Assembly: GCA_023512835.1 (NCBI GenBank)
Contig: CM042085.1
Coordinates: forward strand, 8,664,062-8,728,061
DNA from: Taxillus chinensis
Lineage: Eukaryota > Streptophyta > Magnoliopsida > Santalales > Loranthaceae
DNA: 64,000 nucleotides
Direction of reading: 5' to 3'
In this document: piece after piece, positions 22,180 to 34,478 of the stretch
Layout of the letters: every line of letters starts with the position of its first letter
Position numbering within the stretch: position 1 is the first letter of the stretch
Made by a program: the position numbers and the translations under genes
Notes under the pieces: model-generated
Told to the model about the DNA's origin: nothing
The model's database searches: none
The model's input: only the letters and a program-made list of their open reading frames with translations

Positions 22180-25100
22180 TTAGGGTTTACCAGACCCGCC
22201 TGCAATGGGTTAGGGTATTTGTTGCCCAACACATTGGATCCGTTTCTCTCTGGCTAAAATCAATATGATTTTTTTTTTCTTTATCCGATGATCCGATGAT
22301 ATCACATTGTTATGGTAACCGATTATACAAATACGTAATATTATTCAAACCCATAAGGGTTCATTTTATATGAGTTTGATTTATATATTTTATTTTTTAA
22401 ATTTCATTAAAGTTCATGCTGAATTGAATTATGATTTAAAAATAAATATATTTTTAAAAATACTTTTTAAAATTAAGTATAAAAAATTTTAAAAAATTAA
22501 TATTTGTTGAACTTATATAATAAAAATTAAAATAATAATAATATTTAGGTCTCATGATAGAATTGAATTTAAGTTTTAAAAAAAGGAAATAGTTAGAAAA
22601 TATTTTTAAAAATAACTATACTTTCATTATTTTTTTCAAATTATATTATTATTAAAGTAAGATGAACTTACATCTTATTCACTATTTTTAAAAACAGTAT
22701 TAAAGATGCTGATTAAATAAAAAAAATATTTTTATTTTTCAAAACTTTATAAAAATATTTTAGACCTTCCACTATGCCAATCTTATTTTAGGGTTTGTTT
22801 CGGTAGATTGGCTTGTTGATTTTTATTGTGATTCTTGATTCATTTCTAATATTGCTTCTTGGTAGTTTTTTGGGTATTCTAAATACTTTTTTCTATATTT
22901 TCTTGTGTTTTTTTTTTTTTTTTGCATCATGGCTGTCAAATTTGGACATTTTTTCTAGAATGTTTTTATTATAATGTTGGGGCATTGTAAATTAAGAATA
23001 GATTGGATATTTGAGTTAACAAAAATATTGTTGGCTATCTTGGTTTGCACTTCAGGAGGGATTGAACTCATAAGGAATGCATCTCTTTGACGGCCCTCAT
23101 TCAAGATAAGTTTTAATGTTTTGGGTAGTTGAAAGTCCACTAACCAAACACCTAGTAGATGGATTCGTGTGAATTGCACATTGACTTGTAATCTCATGGT
23201 TCAATTACTTGATTTGAGCTCTATGAACCTTTTTAGCTCCTTAAATCTAGCGACAATGGTTGAACATGCTAAGGGGGGGAAGCTACTCATTGCTATAATA
23301 TGATGCCAATGCTTAGAGAGATGGTTGTACAACATAAGACCAAAAATACACTAATTTTTGTTGAGATTTGTAGTCATTCCTCAAAAACTCAACTATATTA
23401 TTTTCATAATGATGTTAGAAGTTTGGATTTCTTTTGTCATTGTTAGTGTAAAACTTTGTGTTGTAGAACTCGAAATATGATGACATTGGATAGATATATA
23501 TTTTATTGTACTCTTTTAATATATAAATTTGGACATTTTAAATTTTAAGTAAGTAAAAAAAATATTTAATTTATAACATATAATATAACAACAACAATAA
23601 ATCTAAACTCAGGTGTGTGTTTTAGAACATATTCAACTCTCTCCCTATTTAGCTCTCTACTCTATTGTAGGAAGTCAAATGTACACCGTATCTTTTTCAA
23701 CCTGGCTCTTTAAGTCACACCTTACAATACGTAACTCATTATCATGTTCGCCACATATAGCTATGCATTCACAGCTCACTATCAATAGATTTATTATTTT
23801 AATATGGGAAGAGGGAAGTCACGCCCAAGTTTGTTCCATATTTCTATTCATGTACGAGTTCTTGCATTGGTATATTCCAATATTCCACGTCCAGATCCAG
23901 GTATTTTATCATCATTCATCATCTTGACATCTTTTTCTTTTTCTTCTTCATTAGTATTTCTTCTTCTCATTCTCTCATGATTTTAATTTTTCTCACCCAC
24001 CCACCCACATATCCACGATTCCTTGTGTTACTTATTTTAGATTTTTCTTAATAGGAACTCATCTTATTTTTTTCTTCAATTCAATTTTTTACCAATTTAG
24101 TTTGGTTATCGGTCATGATTTTTTCTAATCTATTTAATTCTGGTTCCACCTGGTTCAATATAATAACATTCAATGTTCGTTGAGGGCAGGAGGGTTATTC
24201 GATTTTCTCTCTGAGTTTTAATTGGGTTGAATTTCTTTTACTATGTTAATTGCATAATTATTGGGCTCTTCTTGGTAGAATATTTTTGAGCATCTTGATA
24301 ATTAATAGTCTTGCTTTTATATCTTACAAAGAAATCTATGTTACAAATAAATTAACCTTAAGTTTTTTTTTTTGGTAAATGACTATACAAAATTTTTATA
24401 ATTCTACAATCCCTGAATTCCTATAAAAAGATGGACCCAATATGGTCATAGCAAAAAAAACACACAATGTCATAGTATAACAACAACCACAAACACATTC
24501 ACTAATTTAGTTTCATTATTCTAGTTATGAAGTTCATTGTTTTTTTTTTCATTTTGTAAGATATCTCTCGTCAACTAAAAAGTATTATTCACCCATAATC
24601 ATTAAAAACTTATATTCCATTTTCTATTTTTGTGCCCATGTTAGATAAAACATGTTAAATTGTTAGTGTTTCTTTGCAAAATTGACCCTTTTTGTTTCAT
24701 CAATTAAAACTGCATGATCTGTGAATGAGTTACACAAAATCAAAGAGAATATAGAGGGATATTTGTAAGCATAATTCAATTACTGAATTTGTAAGCAAAA
24801 ATTATAAAAGGAAAATTTGTAAGCAGAATTTGTAAAAGAGATATTTGTAAACATAATTTGTAATATATATGTTTTGTCTATTACAAAATTTGTAAGCAGT
24901 TATGGCATTGTTTTATACCAACCATCTATTGTTTGGCTATGACGCCCGACCAGTGAACTTGTAGAAGACCTTTTTAGATCATAGTAGTATATTTATAAAT
25001 ATTGAATGGGTTAAGTTTAAATTTTTTTGTGTTGAGTTAGATCGATTCACAATGTGATACATCTTGTACAAATCTTCTCAATGGTGGGAGTAACCAAAAT

Positions 25101-25181
25101 ATAGAATATTTATTTGAAGGCACCAAGGGTGGTATTACAAATCAAATGATCAATTCAAGTTCAAAGAAGGTGAAAAGGAAA
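22180..25181. other. Intergenic region upstream of RPP30
   Basis: About 22102-22250 is the probable 5' UTR and promoter of RPP30. The rest is AT-rich with no supported gene. A degenerate minisatellite built on ATTTGTAAGCA lies at about 24757-24900. Confidence 0.55.
24757..24900. repeat. Degenerate ATTTGTAAGCA minisatellite
   Basis: ATTTGTAAGCA or close variants recur about six times (ATATTTGTAAGCATAA, GAATTTGTAAGCAAAA, AATTTGTAAGCAGAA, ATTTGTAAACATAA, AATTTGTAAGCAG) with irregular spacing. It is noncoding and borders the Harbinger-related region. Confidence 0.6.
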
Positions 25182-26102
25182 AACTTTACAAATGATGAAA
25201 ACCTTCATCTTGTTTCTATGTGGCTTAATACCAGTATGGATCCAATTGAAGACACTAATCGATCAAGTATAAAATATTAGGATAGCATATATGAATACTT
25301 CCACAAAAATAAAAAATTTGAAACGAATCAAACAAAGAACTCTCTCATACATCGATGGTTTACAATTTAACTTGTGGGGGGCAAGTTTTGTGGGTTTTAT
25401 ACCCAAATTGAACAATTAAGACGAAGTGGAGTAAATGAGCAAGACAAAGTATATATTAAGGGAAAAATAAGTAAATTTTATATTAATATATATTTAAAAG
25501 TTAAAATATATTTATTTCTTTTGATATTTATTTTCTTATCAGATTAAAAAAGAAAAAATCTCTACACAAGTGTAATGGATGGTAACTCATTTCCATATTT
25601 ATATTATTGTCATGAATTGAAATACCATCACAAATGGCAAAATTAGGTGGCAAGTCCCAAGAAGCAAAGAATTAGCAAAAATATGACACCTACATCATTT
25701 ACTCCTTTTACACCTAAAAGGTAAATTTAGGGGATGATAATTTTGTAGCTAGCGTATATGTTAACTTAGATAGACCACTTGGCAGAAAACTCTCCAAACT
25801 ATAATGAAAGAAGGGAAAGGCAAAGAAACCATTGATAACAGCACAAGCGTTCCCATTGCTTCTATGTTAAAAGAGTTTAAGAATGAGAAAATCGCAATGG
25901 GCCGAAAAAAATTAGATCTGTTGGAAAAAACATTTGTTCAAAATAAATAGAAACTTGAATTAGAACTGATGAGACTTCAACTTAAAGAAGCCAAAGCAAA
26001 TGAAAGAATTATGACAATGGATACTAGTACCATGGATGCTATGATAGCGGAATATTATAATTACCACAAGATGAAAATCTTAAACAAAATGAGGGACATG
26101 TG
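25182..26102 (+). pseudogene. PIF/Harbinger ORF1 (Myb/SANT-like) remnant
   Basis: Translation on plus gives NFTNDENLHLVSMWLNTSMD, IYEYFHKNKKFETNQTKNSL, KFCGFYTQIEQLRRSGVNEQ, PYLYYCHELKYHHKWQN and, at the C-terminus, KLELELMRLQLKEAKANERI and AEYYNYHKMKILNKMRDM. This is the order found in the SANT/trihelix-like accessory protein of plant PIF/Harbinger transposons. Several in-frame stops (for example after NRSSIKY and after TFVQNK) and frame changes show that it is dead. It lies convergent to the transposase remnant at 26655-27237. Confidence 0.8.
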
Positions 26103-26352
26103 ATTGAATAATTTGTTAGTAAACTGATACCAGTAAACCGCAAGATGGGTTTTATAATTTATGTATTAGCACTTGGTGCTGAGTTGTGTATGTCCCTATC
26201 GAATTTTGATTTGGATTTCAAAAACCTAGTTAGGTTTTGTGTGGCTACACAAGTTCATTACAATCTGATTGGACATTCATTTGTTTGTTTCTTTCTATTT
26301 TTTATCACTTATTAATATGTATTCTAGATGTTGATCCATCAAGGAGTCTATA

Positions 26353-26514
26353 AGAGTGTTTAATGGAATGCCAGTGAGAAATTTGTTGACATGGAGTGCA
26401 ATGATCAATGGGCTTGCAGTTCATGGCCGTAGTAAAGAAGCACTAATGTTTTTCTAATATAATGGAATTTGGTATTCAACCCGATTCTATTACTATTAAT
26501 GCAGTTCTAGTGCC
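26353..26514 (+). pseudogene. PPR gene fragment inside the Harbinger element
   Basis: Translation gives RVFNGMPVRNLLTWSAMING followed by LAVHGRSKEALMFF, then a stop. A shifted frame continues MEFGIQPDSITINAVLVP. This is the typical sequence of a PLS-class pentatricopeptide repeat and the start of the next one. No other PPR repeats flank it. It sits between the ORF1 and transposase remnants of the Harbinger element. It is a fragment with a frameshift and is not expected to be functional. Confidence 0.8.
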
Positions 26515-26654
26515 AAGGAGTATCCTTAAGAGATCATATTAAATTCAAAAACATACAACTAAATTCAAGGTTAAACATACGATCTGAATAATTTAGAAAT
26601 TAAAATAATCAAAAACAAAATAAACAAACTACTAGATTCTTAATCTCCACCACA

Positions 26655-27237
26655 TCATTTCCAACAATGCTCAATAAGATTATGTTGAAGTTGACAATGA
26701 ACTTCTTTATCTCTGATATAATGATGTGACAAAATAAATTCATATAGCTGTGGACAACGATCATATGAGCCTTCTACTAGAGTTGACTCATGTTATTCGT
26801 AATCATGATGAATCTGTTCTGTATCTTGTTCATTTTCAATTATCATGTTATGCATTATTATATAGGCTTTCATAATATTTTTAAGTGTTTCTGTATCATA
26901 AAAACGTGCTGGTCACCGTATAATTGCCCAATGTGATTGTAGGACCTTAAATTACCGACTCTTGACATGTCGCAAAATGTTGTTTCGTACGTCTTTGAAA
27001 AGATGAAATTGTTTTTACAAAAGTTGTCCATTTTGAATAAATTCTATCTACAAGAGAATATCTCGATGTATAATCATGTCCATTAATCAAATAATTTGCC
27101 GGAGGAGCACGTCTTCGTGTAAGTTCAGAAAAAATAACAGAGCGATCTAGCAGATGTAAGTAACCTTGGTAGCCCAAACATTGCATGCTAAATTCAAAGA
27201 TCATATGAAGCACAATCCGAGACACAATTATGTACAT
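26655..27237 (-). pseudogene. PIF/Harbinger transposase (DDE_Tnp_4) remnant
   Basis: On minus, the frame from 27237 gives FEFSMQCLGYQGYLHLLDRS, RRRAPPANYLINGHDYTSRY, IYSKWTTFVKTI and HFATCQES, the middle and C-terminal part of the DDE transposase of plant Harbinger elements. After a small deletion, a second frame continues VLQSHWAIIR, stop, PARFYDTETLKNIMKAYIIM, HNMIIENEQD and ends near 26655. Loss of the N-terminal half, a deletion and stops show an inactive remnant. Confidence 0.8.
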
Positions 27238-27870
27238 TTAAGTCTCTTCATGCTGATTTTATATTTATTTAAAGTTTACGAAAAATTAAACTTTCATATA
27301 CACAAATGTTTAACGGTCATATATTTAATCCATTCAATAAATTTTAAAATTTAAAAAAATCCGATCATATATTAAAAACGGTCAAATTTAATAACTATCA
27401 AATCTTAAAAAATAATAAAATATTTTATAAACATTATTGGTAGTAGTATAAAATAGCTCCTTAATATAACTTAAAATAAGGAGAACATATTGGAAGTATG
27501 ATTGAAGATGCATTGCTCAGTATCAAGCATAATACGCTTTATTGTGAGCATTAATTGAATATATTCATTTCTGCTTTTGCATGTGTAGAACTAAATATCG
27601 TAGCTAGCATAGAGGGAAGAGTTGGTGAAGATCCGATCACGATCACGATCTTGATTGGTGGGATATGCGGACCACTAAGCTGCCCACACGGGGCAAGCAA
27701 TAGCATAGAGGGAAGAGTTGGTTGAAGATCACGATCTTTACTCTATTATAGAGAATGAAACATTGGTACAAAGAAACATACATACATACAAGAGACTTGT
27801 ACAACAAGGTTTACCAACCTGAAACGCACACCATGTGCATAAAAATGATCTGGTGGGTAAGAGTTGTCTT
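27238..27870. other. Spacer and 3' flank of the ankyrin gene, with a 96-bp direct duplication
   Basis: TAGCATAGAGGGAAGAGTTG occurs at 27605 and again about 96 bp later, each followed by GAAGATC and a CACGATCTT motif. A likely terminal segment of the Harbinger element lies near 27450-27520 (reversed: GAGCAATGCATCTTCAATC). The part from about 27740 to 27870 is the probable 3' UTR of the ankyrin gene. Confidence 0.5.
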
Positions 27871-30800
27871 TTAAATGGCGTACATTTTCTTGTACTCATT
27901 GTTTAAAATCTCTGAATCCGACATCACTGACATGGACCAGGATCGCGACCTGCTGCCCAGCGATGACCTCCGAATGCTCCTCAAGTTGGAGGCCTCGATC
28001 CGATGCCTAATTACCCAGTAACACATTGTTCCCAGGGTAGTTGCCATTATGGTCGTCCCAATAATGGTCACTCCAATGGCCAGCCACCTCTCATGTTCAC
28101 CAACCACAATGAATGATAATGCCAAGAAAGCTACAGAAATGAGCACGCAAGCCAACCACATGAGCTTGTTGATAATCGCCATCATTTGCTTCTTTGCCTT
28201 GCTCTCGATAACCACCACTGAGGTTTGCACCACCACAACCGCAAGAGAAATGAAGAGGGCAATCGAGTCAAAGATAAAGAAAATCAGAAATGGAGTTTGC
28301 GGGGCTATATTTGCCTCCCCGAGGGAAAGTCCCGGGGGGATGTCACTGGGGTCATCAACATACTGGCCAGGGACGGTAAATATGGCGGCGAAGGCAACGG
28401 TGGCTATGAGCACAGCAACCACAGTGGTGGAATTGATGGCATTGTTCAGGCCTTCGGAGTGCATTTTGTGGATGCGTTTTGCAATGCCTTGAACACGTCT
28501 TCTGGTTTGTCGAGTATGCTCCAGCTGGTAGTGAACTTCATGTTTTATATCGCTGACAGTTTGTTTTAGCTCCCGGGCTGGGTTTTTGGCCTGTGGTTTG
28601 ATGGTCTTGGCGCTCACGACTCCATGCTCCTGCAGGATGGCTGTAATGCCAGGGTTTGTAGTCTTCTCGGCCGTATCAAGTGCTGTTTCCCCAGCCCTGT
28701 TGACAGCCATCTTGTCAGTTTCAGCATGGTCTAACAGCCTCTTAACAATCTGCACAAACAGAATAGCTTCAACTCAAAATACAAATCGAACTGTTCAGGC
28801 ACAAGATTATCAATCGCGGGTTACAGACAGTCTCACACACAACAAAACATTCAAATTAGCTCGGCAAGAAAATTACTGCTTCCCGGGTACCAATTTTACT
28901 GATCTTTGCAAATAGAGAAATTAGTATGAACTTCATTAAAGACAGTAGATCTGGAACCTGAAAATCTCCCTCCTCACATTAATTTCAAGTAATGGAAATG
29001 CCTGAAATATAGATATCTTGGATCATGAGGGGAATTCATGGCCCTTATGAGCTCTTAAACCTTAAACCAAGCACCCATCAAACTACACAATCATGAATCA
29101 TCGTTCACGATATATGCCTTTCATGAATGGAATTTAATATATTGATATACAGAAGCTTAGCTTTCAAATTTTTATAATATTTTTGAACATGTGTTGGGAA
29201 GGACCACAAGGTGACATGAAATCTTTAAATTTAGGGCATATTTCAACTAGGAGCAAAGCGCAAAAGCATAATGTAGCCTAAACACACACAAACCAAAAAA
29301 AAAAAACAACAAAAAAAAAGAAAGAAAGAAAAGATGAAGCAGATAGCATACCATTTAAAAACACGCCTAATCTAGGTTACTACTGATTCATAACTTTAAC
29401 AGGAAAAAGTATTCTGAAAGCAAGAAACAGGTTCTATTAGGATGTTTAAACCCCAGTTATAAGTGGATTCTCCTCGCTAAGAAGACATCAAGAATCAATC
29501 TCGAATAGTTTTGCCATAGTTGATTGTGTTATTTAACTTCATCCATGTCTCTTAATTAACCAAATGAATTGCTGTCCTACTCCTATATGAATACTAGTCA
29601 AGCTATCAGAAAGAAACAAAATCATACAACACCAAACTTCATATTGAAGTTGCATTTCATCTGTTGTCTCAGGCTACCTGGAAACCAACTAGAAAATGCT
29701 ATAATTGCATTAAAAAAAATAAAAACTTCAAAACATAGATCCCTAACAATAAAAAGCACACATCCATTTTTCCTACTTGAAATATATTAGCGAGTTAGAA
29801 TCTAGCAGAGGCTGAAATTCAAAATCAGTTAAGTGCCTTCAAATTTCATTTACTCAAGACCGTGTGAACTAATAAGTTTAGCCAGCAGCAACTCTAAACA
29901 ACTGAAAACAATGACATTAAAAAAAAAAGTCTACCTCAGCTCTGCCCTTCCGCGTTGCAATGTGCAATGCTGTGTTACCCTTAGTATCAGGTAGGTTCAC
30001 TGTTGAAGGATCCACCATCACGAGCTCCTCCACCACATCAAGATTCTGTCCTTTTACTGCCATGTGAAGCGCAGTCTGCCCCTTCTTATCATTTCGCGTC
30101 ACAAGCCCAGGCTCCATGCTTAAAAGCGCCTTCACAACCTCCACATGCCCGTTTCTTGCTGCAGAATGCAGTGCTGTCTTCCCATTGCTTTTTGCAATGG
30201 CGGCCAAGCTGCTCCCAGATTCCAACAGAAAATTAACCACCTCTATGTGCCCCTGCGTTGCAGCTGTATGCAATGCTGTCGTGTTCGATGTGTCTGTGGT
30301 CATAGAAAGGTCTGGTAGGGCCTCCAAGAGTACCTTCAATATCTCTGCAACACAAAACAGGGTGAACCTTATATTTGCCACAGGGCAAACAAAACAAACA
30401 CCCCATCAAAGAAAAGCACAGTTTTAGGATTCTGTTTAATAATGCGCATGTTGTTTTTCCATCTTCATCTAGTTTCCTAGTAATCCAGTAATCCCAGCGT
30501 ACTTGTTTTTATGTCAACTGGTTTTGCATCTTAGAAACTATAGAAAGAAAAAACAATCTCCCATACGTTTCCTAATGTACACGAAACTAGACCTCGAAAC
30601 ATCATGAACAGTACTAAAATACAACAAAAACTCAGACCAGCGTAGGAGTTCATACCTAAATCTCCTTGTTTGGCGGCAATGTGGAAAGCATCGAAGCCAT
30701 TCCTAGCCTTGATGCTGGCAGTGACTAGATCATAGTACTCGACCAATACCTTGACAACGTCCACATACTCATATTCGGCGGCAACGTATAAAGCCGTCTC

Positions 30801-30995
30801 GCCAGACTGGTTCTGTTTGGCCAGCAATTCCATCAGCTCATCCTCCCTCGTACTGGACAGAATCTCCGACACAGTTTCGAGGTTTCCGGCACGCACCGCC
30901 GTATGAAGCGGGCCGTCGTCGCGCTTCCCCGTCAACTGCTTGGTCATCTTCTTCCGGGACACAACAGGCTGCGAAGCAGCTGAACTCTCCTCCAT
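27871..30995 (-). CDS. Ankyrin-repeat protein with PGG domain (ANK-TM type, At5g02620-like)
   Basis: Three exons on minus: 30995-30656, 30344-29935 and 28749-27871, with phases 1 and 0 at the junctions, giving 542 residues. The ATG of MEESSAASQ is the first Met in the frame. MTKQLTGKRDDGPLHTAVR begins the ankyrin region. About eight repeats follow with typical G-x-TALH-x-AA cores (TALHTAATQGHIEVV, TALHSAARNGHVEVV, TALHMAVKGQNLDVV, TALHIATRKGRAE). A linker ARELKQTVSDIKHEVHYQLE leads to the PGG domain (NAINSTTVVAVLIATVAFAA, TVPGQYVDD). Four hydrophobic membrane segments and a basic Ser-rich tail ending SEILNNEYKKMYAI complete the protein. The family (ITN1, ACD6 and ANK-like proteins) is membrane-bound and linked to stress and defence signalling. 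Near identity over the repeat and PGG regions points to the At5g02620 subgroup. The specific role is unknown. Confidence 0.95.
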
Positions 30996-31680
30996 CAGTG
31001 CCACCACCAGCGATACGCGACAATACCCTTTTGAGATTGTAGCTCTAATCAATACTAGAACATGGTCACACTTAGCCTTTTCTTGCCTCTGTTTCTCAAA
31101 AGACCCGGATCAACGTTTTTGGCAGGAATCACCATCCGCAAGAAAGCAGCCTAATTTGTCATGACTGCTCAGACCATATTCTGAATCCCAAAACAGAACC
31201 CGCCTATACCTAAAACAAAAAACAAACAACAAATCTCTAAATCCAAATCCCAACAAATGCACAAATGCCCACATCCTCATCTTATTTTTACCAGGGACCC
31301 TTTTGGGGCTTTCCCAATATAATCAATCAACACATACAAGATTGAACATCAATGGAAAAATAAAAAATCAGGGAACCACCTGGATTTGAAGAAGAAAGTT
31401 TTTTTTATTATTCGCCGCCTAATTCAGCTGAGAAGGACCCACCAATCCATACCCATTACTCCTGTGAAATCACGGATTCAGGAAAACAAAGCCCGGAAAT
31501 GAAAATCTGGGAGATGCAAAAAGAGACGAAGAAGAAGAAGAAGAAGGAAAAGAAGATCCGAGCTTTTTGGTCGGTCGTCCGATGCGTAGGATCGGAAAGG
31601 AAGAATGAATGAAGGCCCAAAAAAAGTGGCATCAACGACACATGCGCGCAACAACGTGACTTTATTATATATAAATCAGA
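30996..31680 (-). promoter_or_regulatory. 5' UTR with a predicted intron and TATA box of the ankyrin gene
   Basis: Reading minus, TTTATATATAATAAAG near 31661-31676 could be the TATA box. A leader exon would end at about 31383 in AAATCCAG before GTGGTTCC. A T-rich stretch ending TTGTTTTAG near 31211 could be the acceptor, followed by leader sequence up to the ATG at 30995. A GAA repeat lies at about 31528-31546. The UTR intron is an inference from splice-like sequences. Confidence 0.5.
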
Positions 31681-32639
31681 TTCCCCAAAGACCAAAGCGG
31701 CAAAGCCAAAATGCCCCTCTCAGAGGCCACCAAATATACCATGCCAATCAAAGGGGTGGGACTCTGTCAAGCAGATGAGATCACAACGAGGTTACAATTA
31801 ACCATGAGGAGAGCCAACGCATTTATTTATGTGTATGTGTGTGTGTGTGTGTATATATATATATTCAAGGATTAAATTAATTAATTAATTAATTATAATC
31901 GAAAAAAGGGATAAAGAAAATGGAAATGGAAATTACACCAAATGCAAAGCATCGAGACGAAGGAGGCGACGAACAGCAAAGCGGTCATACAAAAGCAAAA
32001 ATGAGCGGCTACGGAGAACACAACAGCATGAAGTAACGGATCCACGCGCGCTGTCTTGCCGCTGAGAAATTGGCACACTGTGAATTCGGAGGTGTCTGGC
32101 ACGCGCGTCAGTGCGGTGCTGCTTCGAGGGCGAGTGAAGTGCCCGACCACCAGTGTCAACCGTCAACGAATTGGGATTGGTCTTTGTCTTTGAGGGCGGG
32201 TGTTCTTTTTCTCTTCCTTCTTTTTTTTTTTTCCTTAAACTTTCTCCATGTCACTCGACTGAGCACTCAGCACGCATGAGCCATCGTTTTCGTTGAAATT
32301 AATAATGGATTTAATTATTATATCCGTCCGACTTTTCTTTTTCTTTTTTTTTTAAAACAAAAGTATTATTTATCGGATTATTTTTGTATTTATTAATATA
32401 GAATCATGTATATTTATTTATCGGATCATCTTTGGGTACTAATTATTTTTTATGGTAAGCAAGCTCGGCTGAATACCATAATAATTGGAATAATTTCAGT
32501 AATAAGTTGATATTTATTTTAGAAATTAACTGTTATATTAAATATTCATATAATATGTATCATGCCTATAAAATTTTACGGTAATTTAACGATTAATTTG
32601 TGTATAAATTTAATTATAAAAAATCTAAATTAATAAAAT
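31681..32639. other. Upstream spacer with GT/TA microsatellite
   Basis: (GT)n-(TA)n lies at about 31831-31864, followed by ATTAATTAATTAATTAAT. The region at 31930-32280 is less AT-rich with overlapping short frames on both strands, none with a recognisable domain. The remainder is AT-rich. Confidence 0.5.
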
Positions 32640-33100
32640 TATTGTCCTTGTTTTTGCACGATCATCATTACATCCGGACCGAGTTTCTCATATTATGTTT
32701 TTTTCTCCACTAGTAATTCACCAACAAATTCTCCTACAGTAGTTTCCCACAATTCAATCTTTCTTCTGATATCAACATCAATAAAATCGTGAAAGGGACC
32801 GAAGTCTACCAACACCAAAATCTTAAAAGTACCAATTCAAGTCATGAGCCTTAGAGTGGATGGCTTCGGGTACTCAATCATGACATCAAGAGATAACTCA
32901 ACTTCACAATTTTCTTCACCCAATTAAGTCATCATTAATTATCCTTATTCACTAGAGGCGACCCTCTATTAATAATTTCTTCTTTCAATGTGGTAGAGTT
33001 ATTGATCCCACTTGATTTTATCTTCTTTTGTTAACTTCCTTGTTATCCCTCTTGAATTTATCTTCAATGGCTCCCTTAGCTATTCGCATGTTTTCGGGGG
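32640..33100 (-). pseudogene. Ty3/Gypsy retrotransposon remnant (gag end and protease)
   Basis: On minus, reading from about 32915 down, the frame gives ENCEVELSLDVMIEYPKPST, LRLMT, a stop, and then IGTFKILVLVDFGPFHDFID. This corresponds to the segment just before and including the aspartic protease of plant Ty3/Gypsy elements, whose usual core is LVDSGSTHNF. Here the catalytic DSG has become DFG, and stops are frequent, so it is inactive. Upstream sequence to about 33300 is probably decayed gag. LTRs were not identified. Confidence 0.6.
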
Positions 33101-33588
33101 GCATTGATTTGGGATTAGTATTCCCAAAATCCTATTATAACTTTAATTCTTTTACTATCCATATCATCTTGAACAGTGTAAGAGGCCATGTTTCGAGTAG
33201 TGTAAAAAGCCATGTTCCATGTAGTTGCTTCAAACAACTATTTCGAGCGAGCAGTGCCTTTTTCCCCCACCAAATTCACCAAAGGTTTTCTCTACTCCAT
33301 GTTTTGGTTTTCAATGGCCAATTTAATTCATTTTCAATAGTAATTAACCCAAGGACATACAAATCAAGGTCAAAGGATATATTTCAAAGCAAAACCAATT
33401 AGTTTTTTGTATTAATTACATATGTACGTTGTCCCTATAAACACACTATGGGAATAACAAAATCAGTCGACACACATTTAATCCATATAAAACCACTTAA
33501 ATATCCCCCATAATCAAGGAATAACTCTATCCCAACCCCCAACTCTTTCCTGCCTCCATCTGATTCATTGTCTCCCTTTCTCGGGCCT

Positions 33589-33892
33589 TATAAAAGCATT
33601 GCCCGCTTTGTAAGACAAGCAAGTTCATAGCAGAGAGAGAAATAAAGGAATGTGAGTTCAAACTTATAGAAAAAGGGAGAGAGAAATTGCCCTTTCATCA
33701 CGCATTCATCTTCAAATGGCCTCTACCTGTATCAGCCATCTGAGCACCCACTATAGCCCCAAACCCTCTATCTCTACCACCCTAACAACTAGCCTTATCT
33801 CTATCCAATCCCATATACAAATAGCCTTCACTCCCCTCCCCCCTCTCACTCTCTCCTATCCTCACCATAGAATCCCTCTATATGTCTATTAA
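33589..33892 (+). pseudogene. Possible truncated gene start with a plastid-type leader
   Basis: TATAAAA at 33589-33595 is followed by a purine-rich leader and an ATG at 33716. The ORF is 58 codons, stopping at 33892. It starts MASTCISHLSTHYSPKPSIS and is rich in Ser, Thr and Pro with few acidic residues, like a chloroplast transit peptide. There is no continuing domain. A T-rich stretch ending TTTTAG near 33969 could be an acceptor, but no recognisable exon follows. It may be a truncated gene copy, a small unknown gene, or chance. Confidence 0.3.
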
Positions 33893-34478
33893 ATCCTATT
33901 CACTCATCACTCTATTCACATAAATCTAATTTTCATTCTTTAGTTGTCATTTTCCATTAATCTTTTAGGAAAGGAAGGGGTTACAAGCTTAGGGTGGAGC
34001 CTTCTTAAAATAGAAGTACAACATTAAGGAATCAAACAAGGAAGCATGCAAAGCTTTAGAATAAAAAAAGAAAAAGAAAAAAGTCAAATGTAATACATGT
34101 TAATTTCAATAAATAAAACTATGAAAATTTGATAATTTATGAGTCCACGCAATTATAAACCCAATAAAAATGATTTAATTTTAAAATCACTATAATGACT
34201 TGTAAAAAAATATTCTTCAAACTATCCCCTTTTCAAAATGACCATACATCCATCTCACTTTAATAGAAGGGCAATTATACATATACGTAAGTTGCAATGG
34301 TAATTCGTGCACGAACGTCCTTACTACCATTGAATTAATATTGATATTTTTAAAAATTTCATACCACTCCAATAGTATAGAGAGTATTCATGCGTGAATT
34401 ACATGCACAATTTATATGTGAATAGATTTTCTTCTTAACATATTTAGCATTTCGTTATTCATTATATTTATTATTTAA

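Noticed and set aside
24757..24900. CRISPR-like spaced repeats
   Set aside because: Spacing is irregular and repeats are short and degenerate in a plant nuclear sequence; it is a minisatellite.
28049..28569. Two plus-strand frames of 147 and 114 codons
   Set aside because: Antisense to exon 3 of the ankyrin/PGG gene, whose minus-strand protein is strongly conserved.
30003..30427. Plus-strand frames of 77 and 103 codons
   Set aside because: Antisense to the ankyrin repeats of exon 2.
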